Assembly: GCA_019636345.1 (NCBI GenBank)
Contig: JAHBXQ010000002.1
Coordinates: 186,001 to 250,000 of the forward strand
Direction of reading: 5' to 3'
DNA from: Pirellulales bacterium
GTDB taxonomy: Bacteria; Planctomycetota; Planctomycetia; Pirellulales; Lacipirellulaceae
DNA: 64,000 nt
Shown piece by piece: positions 34,920 through 44,501 of this stretch; the stretch's first letter is position 1, and every line of letters begins with the position of its first letter. Both the position numbers and the translations under genes were made by a program. Under the pieces are notes generated by a model that saw only the letters and a list, made by a program, of their open reading frames with translations, was not told the DNA's origin and made no database searches.

Positions 34920-35279
34920 ATGCATCGGCGGATTGCGTTCTTAGCGGTTTGCACGCTCGCGACGGCAGGGTCGACGCGCGCAGCGGCTGCCGAGGGAGAC
35001 TACGTCGCCCCCGTCTACCAGCGGCAACGGGTCGTGTCGGCCTACGCCGCGATGCCGACGGGGGGAGGCTGGGACAATTCTGGACAAGTTCCCTGGCCGG
35101 GCGTCGGCTGGGGCTTCGGTTTCGGTCCGCAGATGGTCTTTGGCGGCAGTTGGTACCAGCGGCCGTATCCCTCGCATCTCGATTACGATCGCGTGCGCCG
35201 CCAATCCCCGGCGTCCCCCCTGTGCCCCTGCGAAGCCGCAGCGCCATGGCTCGCGCCGGATGTTCCCGCGTCGCAGTAG
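34920..35279 (+). CDS. small secreted hypothetical protein, Gly/Trp/Tyr-rich
   Basis: 119 residues from the ATG at 34920, which follows a purine-rich GGGGGAAAAGG and so has a better ribosome-binding site than an upstream TTG. Residues 1-25 are a signal peptide (RRIAFLAVCTLATAGSTRA) with cleavage after AAA. The mature protein is aromatic and Gly-rich (GWDNSGQVPWPGVGWGFGFG, GGSWYQRPYPSHLDYD) and ends in a Pro/Ala tail with a CPC pair. It looks like an envelope or spore-coat-like structural protein, but there is no known domain. It is preceded by a folded leader and followed by a 229-base gap before the HD-GYP gene. Confidence 0.65.
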   Translation: MHRRIAFLAVCTLATAGSTRAAAAEGDYVAPVYQRQRVVSAYAAMPTGGGWDNSGQVPWPGVGWGFGFGPQMVFGGSWYQRPYPSHLDYDRVRRQSPASPLCPCEAAAPWLAPDVPASQ

Positions 35280-35508
35280 CTTGCCCCCCGCTTGGATTAG
35301 CGTCTTCGGCAAGGTTGCTGCAATCCCCCGATCCGGCCCCCCGGGAGTCGCCCTGCGGCAATCCGTCCGGCTTGAATTGCGGTCCTGGGCAAGGCGCCCA
35401 CGTATGTTTGTGTGGCTGCCGAGCTTGACTCGTTGCGGCTGATTGCACCACGAACAGTCGACCGCTGGGGTATCGAGCGGCGCTCGCCAGAGCGCCTTGA
35501 CCGACGTG

Positions 35509-37179
35509 ATGGAAGAATCGGTTCTTGTGACTTTGAATCCGGCCTTGCCGGTGACGCCGTTGGCATACCCGGCGACGCCGCCCGCTGCGCGCCCCGTGCG
35601 CCCGCTGTTGCAAGCGCTGGAAAAGCAATTCGCGCAACCGTTCGTGGCGGTCGACGCGATCGCCGGGGACGTCGTTTGTGCGCCGACCGGGGGGTTCACG
35701 GTCGACTGCCGAGACCGCCTGGAACTTCTGGCGGAAATTGCGGCGCGAGGTCGCGTCGAGATCGTCGAAGACGAGTCGCCGATTTGCGTCCTTGCCGTGC
35801 CGCTCGAGGGGATGATCGACCAGAAGGGGCTGGTCGCCGTCGCCCCCTTTCTCACCCGCGTCGTTCGCCGGGAGTCCGAGATCGAATCGGCGGCCAGCGT
35901 GCTGGGCGTCAAGCGGGGGCGAGCGTTTCGATGGGCTCGTTCGCGGGAGCCGTGGAACGTTCGCACGCTCGTCCAATTGGCGGAGACGACCGCCGAGAAC
36001 CTGCGCCTGAAGCGCCAAGTCCTGCGGCTCTCCAACGGCATGAACGAGGCCCTTGTTCACGCCCGCGACACCTACATCGAACTCGGGCTGCTTCACCGCC
36101 TCAGCCGCCGGCTCCACGTGGCCGACAGCGAGGAGGACCTGTGGCGGCACGCCCTGAAGTGGCTTTCGGACGCCGTGCCGGCCCGCATGCTGGCGCTTGT
36201 TCCCGTCGCAGGCGAGGGCTCTCCGGGAGTCATCTGCCACGGCGAGCGGATGCTCGACGACTACGCCCTGTCGACCCTCGTCTGCGACGTTCGCCCGCGC
36301 ACCGGGCGCTTGTCTTTTGCTCTCAATCGGGCTGAAACGACTCACGCGACCTGGCGCCATCCCGCGGTTCGCGAAATGGCCTGCGTCCCCGTCGTCAGCG
36401 GCGACGACGTCCGCGCGTGGCTGATCGCGATCAATCACCGCGGCGGCAGCGACTCGCACGAGTTCGGGGCGATAGAGATTCGCCTCCTCGACAGCATCGC
36501 CGCGATCCTGTCCATCCACAGCAACAACTCGCGGTTGTTCCGGCGCCAGGGGGATTTGTTCGTCAGTTCGGTTTCGGCGTTGGCCTCCGCGATCGACGCC
36601 AAGGACCGCTACACCTCGGGCCATAGCGACCGGGTCGCCCGCCTGAGCGTCTGTCTTGCCGAGCAACTCGGCCTGGGCAAGTCCGAGCTCGACGTGATCT
36701 ACCTCGGCGGGTTGCTGCATGACATCGGCAAGATCGGCATCGACGATCTCGTGCTCAACAAGCCGGGCGATCTCACCGACGAGGAGTTCCAGCATATCAA
36801 GCTGCACCCGACGCTGGGCTACGACATCCTCAAAGGGGTTCGTCCGCTGGAAAAGATCTTGCCGATCGTGCTCCATCATCACGAGGCCTGGAACGGGCGC
36901 GGGTACCCTCACGGGCTCAACGGGGAACAGACTCCGCTCTTGGCCCGGATCGTCGCAGTCGCCGATTCGTTCGACGCGATGACCAGCAGTCGCCCGTATC
37001 GCGACGGGATGCCTGTGGAAAGGGTCGAGAAGATCTTCAGGGACGAAGCGGGGAGCCAGTGGGACCCCGCGGTGGTGGGAGCCTACTTCGCCCGGCGCGA
37101 CGACTTTCGCAAGATTGCCGCCGGGGCCCCCGACCAGCCGCGGGGGCGAACCATCGATCCGACGACTTGGATCCAGTAG
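35509..37179 (+). CDS. HD-GYP domain protein with N-terminal sensor region
   Basis: 556 residues from the ATG at 35509 (MEESVLVTLNPALPV); a TTG 22 codons upstream is also in frame. Residues about 40-170 form a ligand-binding-like region (FVAVDAIAGDVVCAPTGGFT); 180-350 look GAF-like, with a helical linker (TAENLRLKRQVLRLSNGMNE). The C-terminal HD-GYP domain (about 370-540) has the metal ligands His in SGHSDRVARLS, LLHDIGKIGI, HHHEAWNGRGYPHG with the GYP signature, and VAVADSFDAMTSSRPYR. All residues for cyclic di-GMP phosphodiesterase activity are present, so it probably hydrolyses c-di-GMP in response to a cytosolic signal. No receiver domain or GGDEF is seen. Confidence 0.9.
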   Translation: MEESVLVTLNPALPVTPLAYPATPPAARPVRPLLQALEKQFAQPFVAVDAIAGDVVCAPTGGFTVDCRDRLELLAEIAARGRVEIVEDESPICVLAVPLEGMIDQKGLVAVAPFLTRVVRRESEIESAASVLGVKRGRAFRWARSREPWNVRTLVQLAETTAENLRLKRQVLRLSNGMNEALVHARDTYIELGLLHRLSRRLHVADSEEDLWRHALKWLSDAVPARMLALVPVAGEGSPGVICHGERMLDDYALSTLVCDVRPRTGRLSFALNRAETTHATWRHPAVREMACVPVVSGDDVRAWLIAINHRGGSDSHEFGAIEIRLLDSIAAILSIHSNNSRLFRRQGDLFVSSVSALASAIDAKDRYTSGHSDRVARLSVCLAEQLGLGKSELDVIYLGGLLHDIGKIGIDDLVLNKPGDLTDEEFQHIKLHPTLGYDILKGVRPLEKILPIVLHHHEAWNGRGYPHGLNGEQTPLLARIVAVADSFDAMTSSRPYRDGMPVERVEKIFRDEAGSQWDPAVVGAYFARRDDFRKIAAGAPDQPRGRTIDPTTWIQ

Positions 37180-37246
37180 AATCGCAAGCGTCAAACTGCG
37201 CTGCGTCAGGCATAGGCGGCGCGAAGCAAGGCGGCGGTTCAGGACC

Positions 37247-37738
37247 ATGGCTCGGCAAGAACATACGCGCGAGGACTTGTTGCGCGACGCGAAGGCGCTC
37301 GTGCCGCGAATTCAGATCACCCTGAGCGACGAACCCGCGGCCGATCCGATCGTCTGCGGGTTCCGCGGCGATGCGGCTAGCGTCTACTTCGGCGAGGATC
37401 CCGCGTATCACTTCAATCCCGCCGGTCGCTTGCGGCGAGCGTTCGTCGGGGGCGAATTGCTCAAGGCCGCCGAGGGCGCCTTGGTGGCGATGCGGCGCGA
37501 GCGGTCGGCAACCGAGGTCGCCCTGGCAAGTCGCCGCCTCGCCCCCGCCGAAACGGAGGCGTTGCTCGCCGACGCGACCGAACGACTGGGCCGCGTCGCT
37601 GCGGCGCTCGCCGCCGGCCGATTCACGATCGAAGGGCAGGAACCGCCGCAGGGGGATGCGCTTGCGCGCTTCGCGAGCCTCGTGCCGTCGCTGCTTCCGC
37701 TGCGGATCGCCAACGTTCCCAACGTGGCTGGGGCTTGA
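37247..37738 (+). CDS. conserved hypothetical protein, planctomycete type
   Basis: 163 residues from the ATG at 37247 (MARQEHTREDLLRDAKALVP), which AGGA precedes; the longer frame upstream overlaps nothing but looks untranslated. The protein has a beta-rich front half (PRIQITLSDEPAADPIVCGF, then DAASVYFGEDPAYHFNPAGR) and a helical back half (ATEVALASRRLAPAETEALL). I recognise the layout RRAFVGGELLKAAEGALVAM as a protein seen repeatedly in planctomycetes with no function given. No signal peptide or catalytic motif. It lies between the HD-GYP gene (67 bases) and the convergent ygfZ (8 bases). Confidence 0.7.
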   Translation: MARQEHTREDLLRDAKALVPRIQITLSDEPAADPIVCGFRGDAASVYFGEDPAYHFNPAGRLRRAFVGGELLKAAEGALVAMRRERSATEVALASRRLAPAETEALLADATERLGRVAAALAAGRFTIEGQEPPQGDALARFASLVPSLLPLRIANVPNVAGA

Positions 37739-37746
37739 ATTGCCGC

Positions 37747-38721
37747 TCACTCGGGCGCGTCGCCCGGCGTCGCGATCACCTCGGCCAGCGCGGCGCCGCA
37801 CTCCAAGCGGGCGCCCGGGACATGGGCCTCGCGACGGAGCATGGCCAGCCCGAGCGGCCTGCCGTAGCGAGGCGAGTCGCAGAGCGACGTGAGTCGCCCG
37901 ACCGACTTGCCGCCGGCGTGCAACTCGTCGCCGACGGCGACGCCTGTCGTCCCCGCGGCGAACAGCACCGCCGCAAGGTGGCGATTGACGTGCCCCAGGG
38001 CGTCGATCCGGGCGACGGTCTCCTGACCCAGGTAGCACCCTTTGCGGAAGCTGATCGCAACCGAGTCGCGGCCGACTTCCTGCGGCAGGGCGTCAGGGCC
38101 GAAGTCGACGCCGAACAGCGGCCACCCGGCCTCGATCCGCAGGGCGTCCCAGACCGTGGCGGAGGCGAGCGTCGCGCCGCCGTCGCGCAGCGAGCGCTCG
38201 ACGCACTCGGCGCGATCGCGCAAGGAGATCGCCAGCCACGACGGCAGCTCCCCCAGCGGGAACCGCTGCAGCGCCGCCTCCGCGCCGCCGATCGAGACGG
38301 TCCCGCATTGCCAGTCGGTTTGCGGGAGCGACGGCGTCCCCCCGGCGGCGCGGGCGACCGCGGCCTCGACTCCCGGGCCCCACAGGTGCCACGCCTGCGT
38401 CGTCGCCGTCGCGTCGACGAATTCGACCTGCTCGCGAATGCAGTACCGGTCGAGATGTGCGATCAACCCCAAGGCTTGGCCCGGAGCCGTGACGAGCCGG
38501 ACCGCTTCGTCGCCGATCGCCGCGATCGCGTGGGCGAGCACCTTGCCCTTGACGTCGGTGAAGAACGTCTCGGCCCCCTGACCGGCCTGCAACGGCGCGA
38601 GGTCGTTCGTGCAGAACTTGTTGAGAAACGCTTGCCGATCGGCCCCGCGCACCTCGACGACAGACCATTCGGCCAGGGGAAAGAACTGGACGTCGCCGGT
38701 CGGAGGGGTCGCAGCAGTCAT
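37747..38721 (-). CDS. ygfZ: YgfZ/GcvT-like folate-binding protein
   Basis: Folate-dependent protein used in assembly or repair of certain iron-sulphur clusters, such as that of MiaB. The 324-residue product has the diagnostic K-G-C-[FY]-x-G-Q-E motif at 227-234 (KGCYLGQETVARI), the N-terminal DRQAFLNKFCTNDL, and TFFTDVKGKVLAHAIA. The C-terminal barrel reads VGRLTSLCDSPRYGRPLGLA. Length fits the family. Its possible client, the methylthiotransferase MtaB, is elsewhere in the window. Divergent from the thioredoxin-like lipoprotein across 160 bases. Confidence 0.92.
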   Translation of the reverse strand: MTAATPPTGDVQFFPLAEWSVVEVRGADRQAFLNKFCTNDLAPLQAGQGAETFFTDVKGKVLAHAIAAIGDEAVRLVTAPGQALGLIAHLDRYCIREQVEFVDATATTQAWHLWGPGVEAAVARAAGGTPSLPQTDWQCGTVSIGGAEAALQRFPLGELPSWLAISLRDRAECVERSLRDGGATLASATVWDALRIEAGWPLFGVDFGPDALPQEVGRDSVAISFRKGCYLGQETVARIDALGHVNRHLAAVLFAAGTTGVAVGDELHAGGKSVGRLTSLCDSPRYGRPLGLAMLRREAHVPGARLECGAALAEVIATPGDAPE

Positions 38722-38881
38722 GGGGGCGGGCTTTGCTCGCTCTGGGGGGTGTGATACCGTGCGGGGACTTCGCCGCGGCAGGAGTCTCCGGCGGGATTAT
38801 CGCGGACGGGACGCGCCTCGCCCAGTCCGCACCGGGGGCGAGCCCCGAGTCGAAGTTGCGGGCGTCTTGCGAGGAAATAGC

Positions 38882-40279
38882 ATGAGTCGTTGGCGGCAAT
38901 TCGGAGGGTTGGCGGTCGTGTGCGCCGCGTGTCCCTGGGCGGGCTGCAGCGGTCCGGTCGCGACGTCGCCCGTCGCCGAGAGGGGCATCCCAGCAGACGT
39001 GACCGCCGACGAGGTCGCCGAGCGACTGTTCGCCCGCTACAACCGCGCCCAAAGTTACGCCGACAGCGCCTCCTACGTTCAACACTACGTGGTGCGGGGC
39101 GAAGGGGTTGAGCGCGAGCGGCCGTTCTTCGAGTTGGCGCTCGCGCTTGCGCGCCCCAACCGGCTGCGGCTCACGTTGAAGGAGTCGATCAGCGAAGGGC
39201 CCGACCGGCAGTCGTACGACGTCGCGTGCGACGGCCGGCAACTGCGGGTCGCGGTGGCGGCGCTGCCGGACCAGATCCTTGTCGCCCCGGCGCCGGCCGA
39301 ACTTGCGGGCGACAATTTCCTTCCCGATCCGCTCCTGCGCGACACCCTGTTGGCCCAATCGCTGGCGAACGTCTTTCCGCAACTCGCCATGATGTGGAAC
39401 CGCTCGGAGGACGAACTGGTGTTCCCCGAGGACGGCGCCCCGCGGCTCCTTGCCTCGAAGTCGCTCGCCGGGCGGGTCTGCTACCGGCTCGAAACGACCA
39501 ACCCGGCCGGGAAACGGGTCCTGTGGATCGACCAGGAGACCGACGCCCTGTTGCGGATGGAATTGCCCGTCGACGCCCAGAAAGGGGAACTCGACCCGGA
39601 CAGCCAGTATATGGAGCACAGCGTCTGGATCGACTTCCGCGATCCCGCATTCGACGCCGACATCGACGATGCGACGTTCGTCCTGGAAGCGCCCGCCGAG
39701 GCGACGCTGGTGACCGCGCTGACGCCCCCCGTCCCCCCGGGGCCTTCGCCTGTGACCGGCCGGCTGGCGGCCGAGGCGGCATTTTATGACCCCCAGCGGA
39801 AGAAACGTGTGCTCGAAGACTATCAGGACAAGATCGTGGTTCTCGATTTCTGGCAGGTGGAGTGCCCCCCCTGCCGGCGCCAGGCCCAACTGATCGACGA
39901 AGTCCGGACCGCACTGGGGGAGGACTCGGGGGTCGAGTTCCTGGCGGTCAACGTCGACCGCGAAGACGCCCCCCGCGACTTGCTCGACCGGACCTGGAAG
40001 TCCTGGGGCGGAACGTTCGGCTGGCTGGCCGACGTCGACCGCCAGTCGCGCAAGACCTTCGCCGTCGAAGCGACGCCGACGCTGGTCGTGCTCGACCAAA
40101 AATCGCGCGTCCAGCTCTGGCGCCCGGGGCCGCTCGAGTCGGCCGACGAACTGCGGCAAGTGCTCGAGGACCTGCGAGCCGGCAAGGACTTGGCCGGCGA
40201 GGCCAGGGCGGCCCACGAGGCCCGGGTCGCCGAGCATCGCCGGACCGTCGACAGCCGCAAGTGGACGCCGCCTCAGTAG
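38882..40279 (+). CDS. lipoprotein with C-terminal thioredoxin domain (CPPC)
   Basis: 465 residues from the ATG at 38882, preceded by GAGGAAA. The N-terminus has a lipobox (CPWAGC, Cys22), so the protein is probably anchored in a membrane and faces the periplasm. Residues about 40-290 form a beta-rich domain resembling the outer-membrane lipoprotein carrier / DUF2092 fold (LFARYNRAQSYADSASYVQH, VLWIDQETDALLRMELP). Residues 305-430 are a TlpA/ResA-type thioredoxin with CPPC at 328-331 (WQVECPPCRRQAQ) and the cis-Pro loop EATPTLVVLD. This domain pairing is common in planctomycetes; it may couple redox work to a lipid or protein carrier. Partner unknown. Confidence 0.88.
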   Translation: MSRWRQFGGLAVVCAACPWAGCSGPVATSPVAERGIPADVTADEVAERLFARYNRAQSYADSASYVQHYVVRGEGVERERPFFELALALARPNRLRLTLKESISEGPDRQSYDVACDGRQLRVAVAALPDQILVAPAPAELAGDNFLPDPLLRDTLLAQSLANVFPQLAMMWNRSEDELVFPEDGAPRLLASKSLAGRVCYRLETTNPAGKRVLWIDQETDALLRMELPVDAQKGELDPDSQYMEHSVWIDFRDPAFDADIDDATFVLEAPAEATLVTALTPPVPPGPSPVTGRLAAEAAFYDPQRKKRVLEDYQDKIVVLDFWQVECPPCRRQAQLIDEVRTALGEDSGVEFLAVNVDREDAPRDLLDRTWKSWGGTFGWLADVDRQSRKTFAVEATPTLVVLDQKSRVQLWRPGPLESADELRQVLEDLRAGKDLAGEARAAHEARVAEHRRTVDSRKWTPPQ

Positions 40280-40750
40280 TCGCGGCGCGATGGCCGGTTC
40301 GCTGCTGAGGAAGCTCGCGTCAACCCGCGAAGCCGCAAATCCAGCCGCTGCACCGGGATGCGTGCTTGATGCGGATTGGGCCGCCGGTGTGCTACAATCG
40401 GTGCTGTCGCAAGGAGTTTGGACGACCCCCTCGGTCGGCGGGCCCGGGTGGCGCGCCGTTTGCCCTCTAACCCCGGCGGATCGCACGAATCCCGACGTTT
40501 TCCGCGGTTTTTTCGCGGGGACGTACGATTTTGCGCGGCAAGACGGGGCAATGGTCCCATCTTGCGACATTGGTCGATTCCCTCTGTGGAGGGGTCGTCG
40601 GCCCCTAATCCCAAAATGAGCACGGCAGCCAGTCGCGTTGGAATCCCCTCGGCGAACCCCCCGCGGCCTCCCCAGGCCTCGGGACGCCGGTTCTCCTGTC
40701 GACAGGCCCCGGCCGAGAGCGTGCGAATCCCCGCTTCAGGAGCAACGAGC
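40280..40750 (+). promoter_or_regulatory. long leader region of the pseudopilin operon with candidate extended -10 promoter
   Basis: 471 bases with no supported gene. TGCTACAAT at 40390-40398 is an extended -10 element without a good -35; it would give a leader of about 345 bases. Within the leader, CCGCG (40502-40506) and CGCGG (40514-40518) pair around a T-rich loop. An in-frame ATG at 40617 could start the first pilin, but AGGAG at 40738-40742 favours 40751. Confidence 0.4.
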
Positions 40751-41848
40751 ATGGACAATTCAGAGCGGTCGTCGACAGGTCGGTCCTCGCGCCTCGCAGG
40801 GCTGATTCGCGACCCACGGTCAACCGTCGCCGAGGGCCGGCGCGGCTTCACGCTCACCGAGCTGCTGGTGGTGATCAGCATCATCGCGATCCTGGCGTCC
40901 CTGGGGACCTACGCCGCGGTCAACGGCCTGAAGGCGGCCAAGCGGGGGCGGATCACGATGGAGCTCAACCAGCTCTCGCAGTCCGTCGAGGATTTCAAGA
41001 ACAAGTACGGGGCGTATCCTCCCAACGGCATGAACGACGGGAGCCGGAATTCGAAGAATCAGTACGTCAACCAAATCGTCGCCTCCGACTTCGCGCGGAT
41101 GTTCAAGAAGGCGTTTCCGCGGCATCGCGAGGACCCCGAACTGATCGCCGGTCTGGCGGGGGCCAGCGGCAACGCCGCGCCGCAGGCGCTCGAGGGGGGG
41201 ATGTCGGCTGGCGAGGCGGTCTACTTCTGGCTCGGCGGGTTCAGCGAGGACCCCGAGTATCCCATTTCCGGGCTAGGCGGACCTTCGTTCCGAATCGCGG
41301 ACGCCGCCGGCGAAGTCCTAGAGAACCGCACGCCGCTGTACCCGTTCGAGCTTTCGCGGCTCGGCCCGCGTCGTGACAACGGCCGTTTCAACGACGAACG
41401 GGGCTTTGGCAGATACATCGTCTACGACGATCCCCGCACCGGGGACGAGCGCCGGATCAATCTCTGGCAGTATCTGCCGGCCGGGTCGCAGCAACCGTAC
41501 GTGTATTTCGACGTCTCGCGGCACAAGCCGGCTGAGTATTCGCTCCCCGCGGCGCCCATGTCGGACGGCCAGGGGCGGTTGATCTATCCGCTGGTGAAGC
41601 TGCGCGAGGGGATCACGGCGATCAACGCGCCGGCGCAGGACATCGTGTTCGTCAACGGCGGCAAGTTTCAGATCCTGCACGCGGGGCTCGACGATGCGTG
41701 GGGGGACATGAGCGTCTCGACGATTCAGCAGTACGCCACGGCAGCGAACCTGTTCCTGGCCTTCCCGACCGGGCCGTTCACCGGCGACTTGGCGGACAAT
41801 TTGACGAACTTCACGACCGGCACCCTTGAGGACTCGCAGGAAGAATGA
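40751..41848 (+). CDS. type II secretion / pilin-like protein 1 (GspG-like N-terminus)
   Basis: 365 residues from the ATG at 40751, with AGGAG 8 bases before it. The class III signal ends at Gly32: GRRGFTLTELLVVISIIAIL, with Phe at +1 and Glu at +5, so prepilin peptidase would cut and methylate it. The hydrophobic helix runs to about residue 55. The rest is a large periplasmic domain (MELNQLSQSVEDFKNKYGAY is the GspG-like alpha-C region with YP at its end), then beta structure with many Pro and Gly. At about 330 mature residues it is twice the size of a classical GspG. First gene of a five-gene cluster; its stop overlaps the next start (ATGA). Confidence 0.85.
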   Translation: MDNSERSSTGRSSRLAGLIRDPRSTVAEGRRGFTLTELLVVISIIAILASLGTYAAVNGLKAAKRGRITMELNQLSQSVEDFKNKYGAYPPNGMNDGSRNSKNQYVNQIVASDFARMFKKAFPRHREDPELIAGLAGASGNAAPQALEGGMSAGEAVYFWLGGFSEDPEYPISGLGGPSFRIADAAGEVLENRTPLYPFELSRLGPRRDNGRFNDERGFGRYIVYDDPRTGDERRINLWQYLPAGSQQPYVYFDVSRHKPAEYSLPAAPMSDGQGRLIYPLVKLREGITAINAPAQDIVFVNGGKFQILHAGLDDAWGDMSVSTIQQYATAANLFLAFPTGPFTGDLADNLTNFTTGTLEDSQEE

Positions 41849-42987
41849 TCGCCGCAGCGGGATGCCTTCTGAGCGGGGTTCAGCGCAACGCCCGGCGTCG
41901 CGCGGCCGGCGGCGGTGCGTCCGGGCGGGGCGTGACCTTGGTCGAACTGCTGATCACGATCGCGATCCTGACGATCCTCGCCGCGGCGATCTACGGCGCC
42001 GCGGGCTCGGCGATGGAGTCGGCCCGTGCGGCCCGCACCAAAAGCACGATCGCCAAGATCCACGGCCTGCTCATGGAACGGTGGGAGTCGTACGAGACGC
42101 GGCGGCTGTCGTTGAACCCGGCGATCGTGCAGCAGATCAATCAGAACTTTCAGGGATTGGCGCGCAATCGCGTGATGTCCGATTTGCGGCTCCTCGCCCG
42201 TCGGGAACTGATGAAGCTCGAAATGCCGGACCGCTGGAGCGACGTGCTGAATGCGGGAGTGCCGACCGGAAACCCGAGCAGCGCCCCCGCGCCGACGACT
42301 TACTTTCTGTCGCAACCTTCGCCGCTGACTCAGTCCTACTACCGACGCTATTTGGCAACCGCCAATCGCGTCGATCGGGACACGTTGTTGGCGAACGAGG
42401 CCGCCGAGTGCCTGTTCATGACGATCATGTCCGCCACCGGCGACGGCGAAGCGAGAACGCTGTTCAGCGAACAGGACGTCGGCGACACCGACGGCGACGG
42501 CGCCCTGGAGTTCCTCGACGGCTGGGGGCAGCCGATTCGCTACATTCGCTGGCCGGCGGGGCATGTCGAGCGGTCGACGATCATGTCGGGCGATTGGGAG
42601 ACCGACCACGATCCGTTCGACGTGTTTCGCCGCGATGCGTTGCCGAGCAGTCTGTCTGCGATTCCCTACGGCAATTACCCGACGACGGCAATGCAAAGAT
42701 CCATGCAAGCGATTCAGAATCGCAACGCGCAGGCCGAGGCGGCGCTTGCCGGCACGCCTCGACAGTATTTGGGCGCCTTTCGTCTCGTGCCGCTCGTTTT
42801 CTCCGCCGGCCCTGATCGACGTACGGGTCTGGTCGTCGCGGTCGGATTTGCCGGGCCGACAGTCGCCGATCCGTACGCGCCGACGGACGTGGAACTCAAC
42901 GGCGTGGCTTTGCAACTCGGCGCCGTTTACGACGAAGACGGGCAAATCGACAGCGACAAAGACAACATCTCCAATCACGACGGCTAA
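41845..42987 (+). CDS. type II secretion / pilin-like protein 2
   Basis: 380 residues; its ATG overlaps the preceding stop by four bases, so the two are translationally coupled. The prepilin signal is GRGVTLVELLITIAILTILA with the cut after Gly29, Val at +1 and Glu at +5. The mature domain starts with a helix (ARAARTKSTIAKIHGLLMER) and contains mostly uncharacterised sequence. A central DVGDTDGDGALEFLDGWGQPI looks like a calcium-binding loop of the kind found in GspG/GspJ pseudopilins (D-x-D-x-D-G). The end also has Asp-rich loops (DEDGQIDSDKDNISN). Probably a minor pseudopilin. Confidence 0.82.
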   Translation: MIAAAGCLLSGVQRNARRRAAGGGASGRGVTLVELLITIAILTILAAAIYGAAGSAMESARAARTKSTIAKIHGLLMERWESYETRRLSLNPAIVQQINQNFQGLARNRVMSDLRLLARRELMKLEMPDRWSDVLNAGVPTGNPSSAPAPTTYFLSQPSPLTQSYYRRYLATANRVDRDTLLANEAAECLFMTIMSATGDGEARTLFSEQDVGDTDGDGALEFLDGWGQPIRYIRWPAGHVERSTIMSGDWETDHDPFDVFRRDALPSSLSAIPYGNYPTTAMQRSMQAIQNRNAQAEAALAGTPRQYLGAFRLVPLVFSAGPDRRTGLVVAVGFAGPTVADPYAPTDVELNGVALQLGAVYDEDGQIDSDKDNISNHDG

Positions 42988-43002
42988 CCTCCCACGACGA
43001 TC

Positions 43003-44484
43003 ATGAACGGCGGCATGTCAACGCGAACGGCGGCGCTCCCGCGGCGGGATGCGGTCGCGGTGCGCCCTGCGCGGGGGGCGGTTCGCGGGATGACGCTGAT
43101 CGAGTTGTTGGTGGTCGTGGTGATCGTCACGACGCTGGTCGCGGGGGTCGTGCCGATCCTGTCGCCCAACAACGACGCGCGGAAGATTCGCGAGGGGGCC
43201 CGCAACCTCCACACGTTCATTGTCCGCACCCAGGCCGAGGCGGCCCGCACCGGCCGGCCGCACGGCATCGCGCTGCGCGAGACGGGCCCCGACAGCGGCT
43301 TCGCCTTGGAAGTCCACATGCTGGCCGAACCGGCGCCGTTTGCGGGGTTCACCGACTATTCGCGAGTCTACTTGCTCGCGATCGGCGGCGGCAATCAGAT
43401 CGACGGGCTGCAGTTCATCGCGTTCGACCCTGTGTCGGGCGGTTACGCGGCTGAGCCGATGCCTCCGCAGATGTTGCGTCGCGGCGACGTCGTTGAGGTC
43501 GACGGCGCGTTTTATGAGATCACCGACGGCGATCGAGACGGAGACAACGTCGACGATACGGCCAGCAGCACCCCGTTCGTTCGCGGCGACTACTACACGG
43601 TTCCGGGCAATCCGGGCATGTTCCAGAAGAGCTTCTTCCGCTGCGAACCTGTCAGCCGTCCCGCGCCGTTGTTGCCGCTTGGCGAGCAATCGATCGTCGA
43701 CGGCAACGGGGATTTTACATCCTGCGACCCGCTGAACAGCGGCACGCCGGCGCCCGCTTCGCCGCCGAAGGCGTACGTGATCCACCGGATGCCGGCTGCA
43801 ACCTCGGCGCCGCCGCTCACCTTTCCGCGCGGGATCGGCATCGATTTGGTCGCCTCGGGGCTCGATCGCGTCGAGTTCGGCGTGGAGACGAATCCCCTGG
43901 TGACTTCGCCGTACGCCCTGCCTTCGCCCAATCCCCCCTCGCCGCAGTTCGGACGGATGTTGTCTCGCGCGACGACGAGGCGACAAGGGGGGACGAACCC
44001 TCCGCCCCGCCTTTTCCCCGGCGGGAACGTCGCGGGGAACGAACTGCGGGTGTCGATCATGTTCCGGCCCAACGCCGGCATCGAGTCGGTGCTCGTCAAC
44101 GGCGAGGAGCAGCGCGGCTACACCAAGGCGTTCCTGCTGGTGGGGCGGATCGAGAACGCGGTCGCGGGCCTGCGCGGGGCGCAAGGGGCCGGGTATCCGG
44201 CCGTGCCGCCCGACCCGCCGGGGTCCGACTTCGGCAGCCTCGGCGCCGACGAGGACGAGTTCCGGCGGCTGCGGCGAGAACTCAACTGGCTCAACGCCGA
44301 CAGCCGGTGGGTCGCCCTGGGGGCGCGCAACGGCCGGGCGATCGTCAGCGAGAATCGGTTCGTCGACCCGCGCGGAAGCACGGTCGACTTTGACAACGAC
44401 GGAACCCAGTTGGAGCGCGATTACGACGACCAGATCGCCGCCGCCCACAGTTACGCCGCGGAATTGACGCGGTCGGATCAATAA
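43003..44484 (+). CDS. type II secretion / pilin-like protein 3 (GspH-like N-terminus)
   Basis: 493 residues. The prepilin signal is RGMTLIELLVVVVIVTTLVA with the cut after Gly29, Met at +1, Glu at +5. The region after the helix (NNDARKIREGARNLHTFIVR, TQAEAARTGRPHGI) resembles GspH/FimT pseudopilins, which have the S/A-x-x-x-R-A-x-R-TG-RP pattern. The large beta-rich domain contains a calcium-loop-like ITDGDRDGDNVDD. An ATG at 43015 is an alternative start. It lies 15 bases after gene 2. Much larger than classical GspH (about 170 residues). Confidence 0.82.
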   Translation: MNGGMSTRTAALPRRDAVAVRPARGAVRGMTLIELLVVVVIVTTLVAGVVPILSPNNDARKIREGARNLHTFIVRTQAEAARTGRPHGIALRETGPDSGFALEVHMLAEPAPFAGFTDYSRVYLLAIGGGNQIDGLQFIAFDPVSGGYAAEPMPPQMLRRGDVVEVDGAFYEITDGDRDGDNVDDTASSTPFVRGDYYTVPGNPGMFQKSFFRCEPVSRPAPLLPLGEQSIVDGNGDFTSCDPLNSGTPAPASPPKAYVIHRMPAATSAPPLTFPRGIGIDLVASGLDRVEFGVETNPLVTSPYALPSPNPPSPQFGRMLSRATTRRQGGTNPPPRLFPGGNVAGNELRVSIMFRPNAGIESVLVNGEEQRGYTKAFLLVGRIENAVAGLRGAQGAGYPAVPPDPPGSDFGSLGADEDEFRRLRRELNWLNADSRWVALGARNGRAIVSENRFVDPRGSTVDFDNDGTQLERDYDDQIAAAHSYAAELTRSDQ

Positions 44485-44501
44485 GCCCTCTGCACTCAGC
44501 C

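Noticed and set aside
34678-37248. 856-codon minus-strand open frame
   Set aside because: It covers the HD-GYP gene and the folded leader in antisense; only composition bias supports it.
38093-40570. 825-codon minus-strand open frame
   Set aside because: Antisense to the thioredoxin lipoprotein and out of frame with ygfZ; no recognisable domain.
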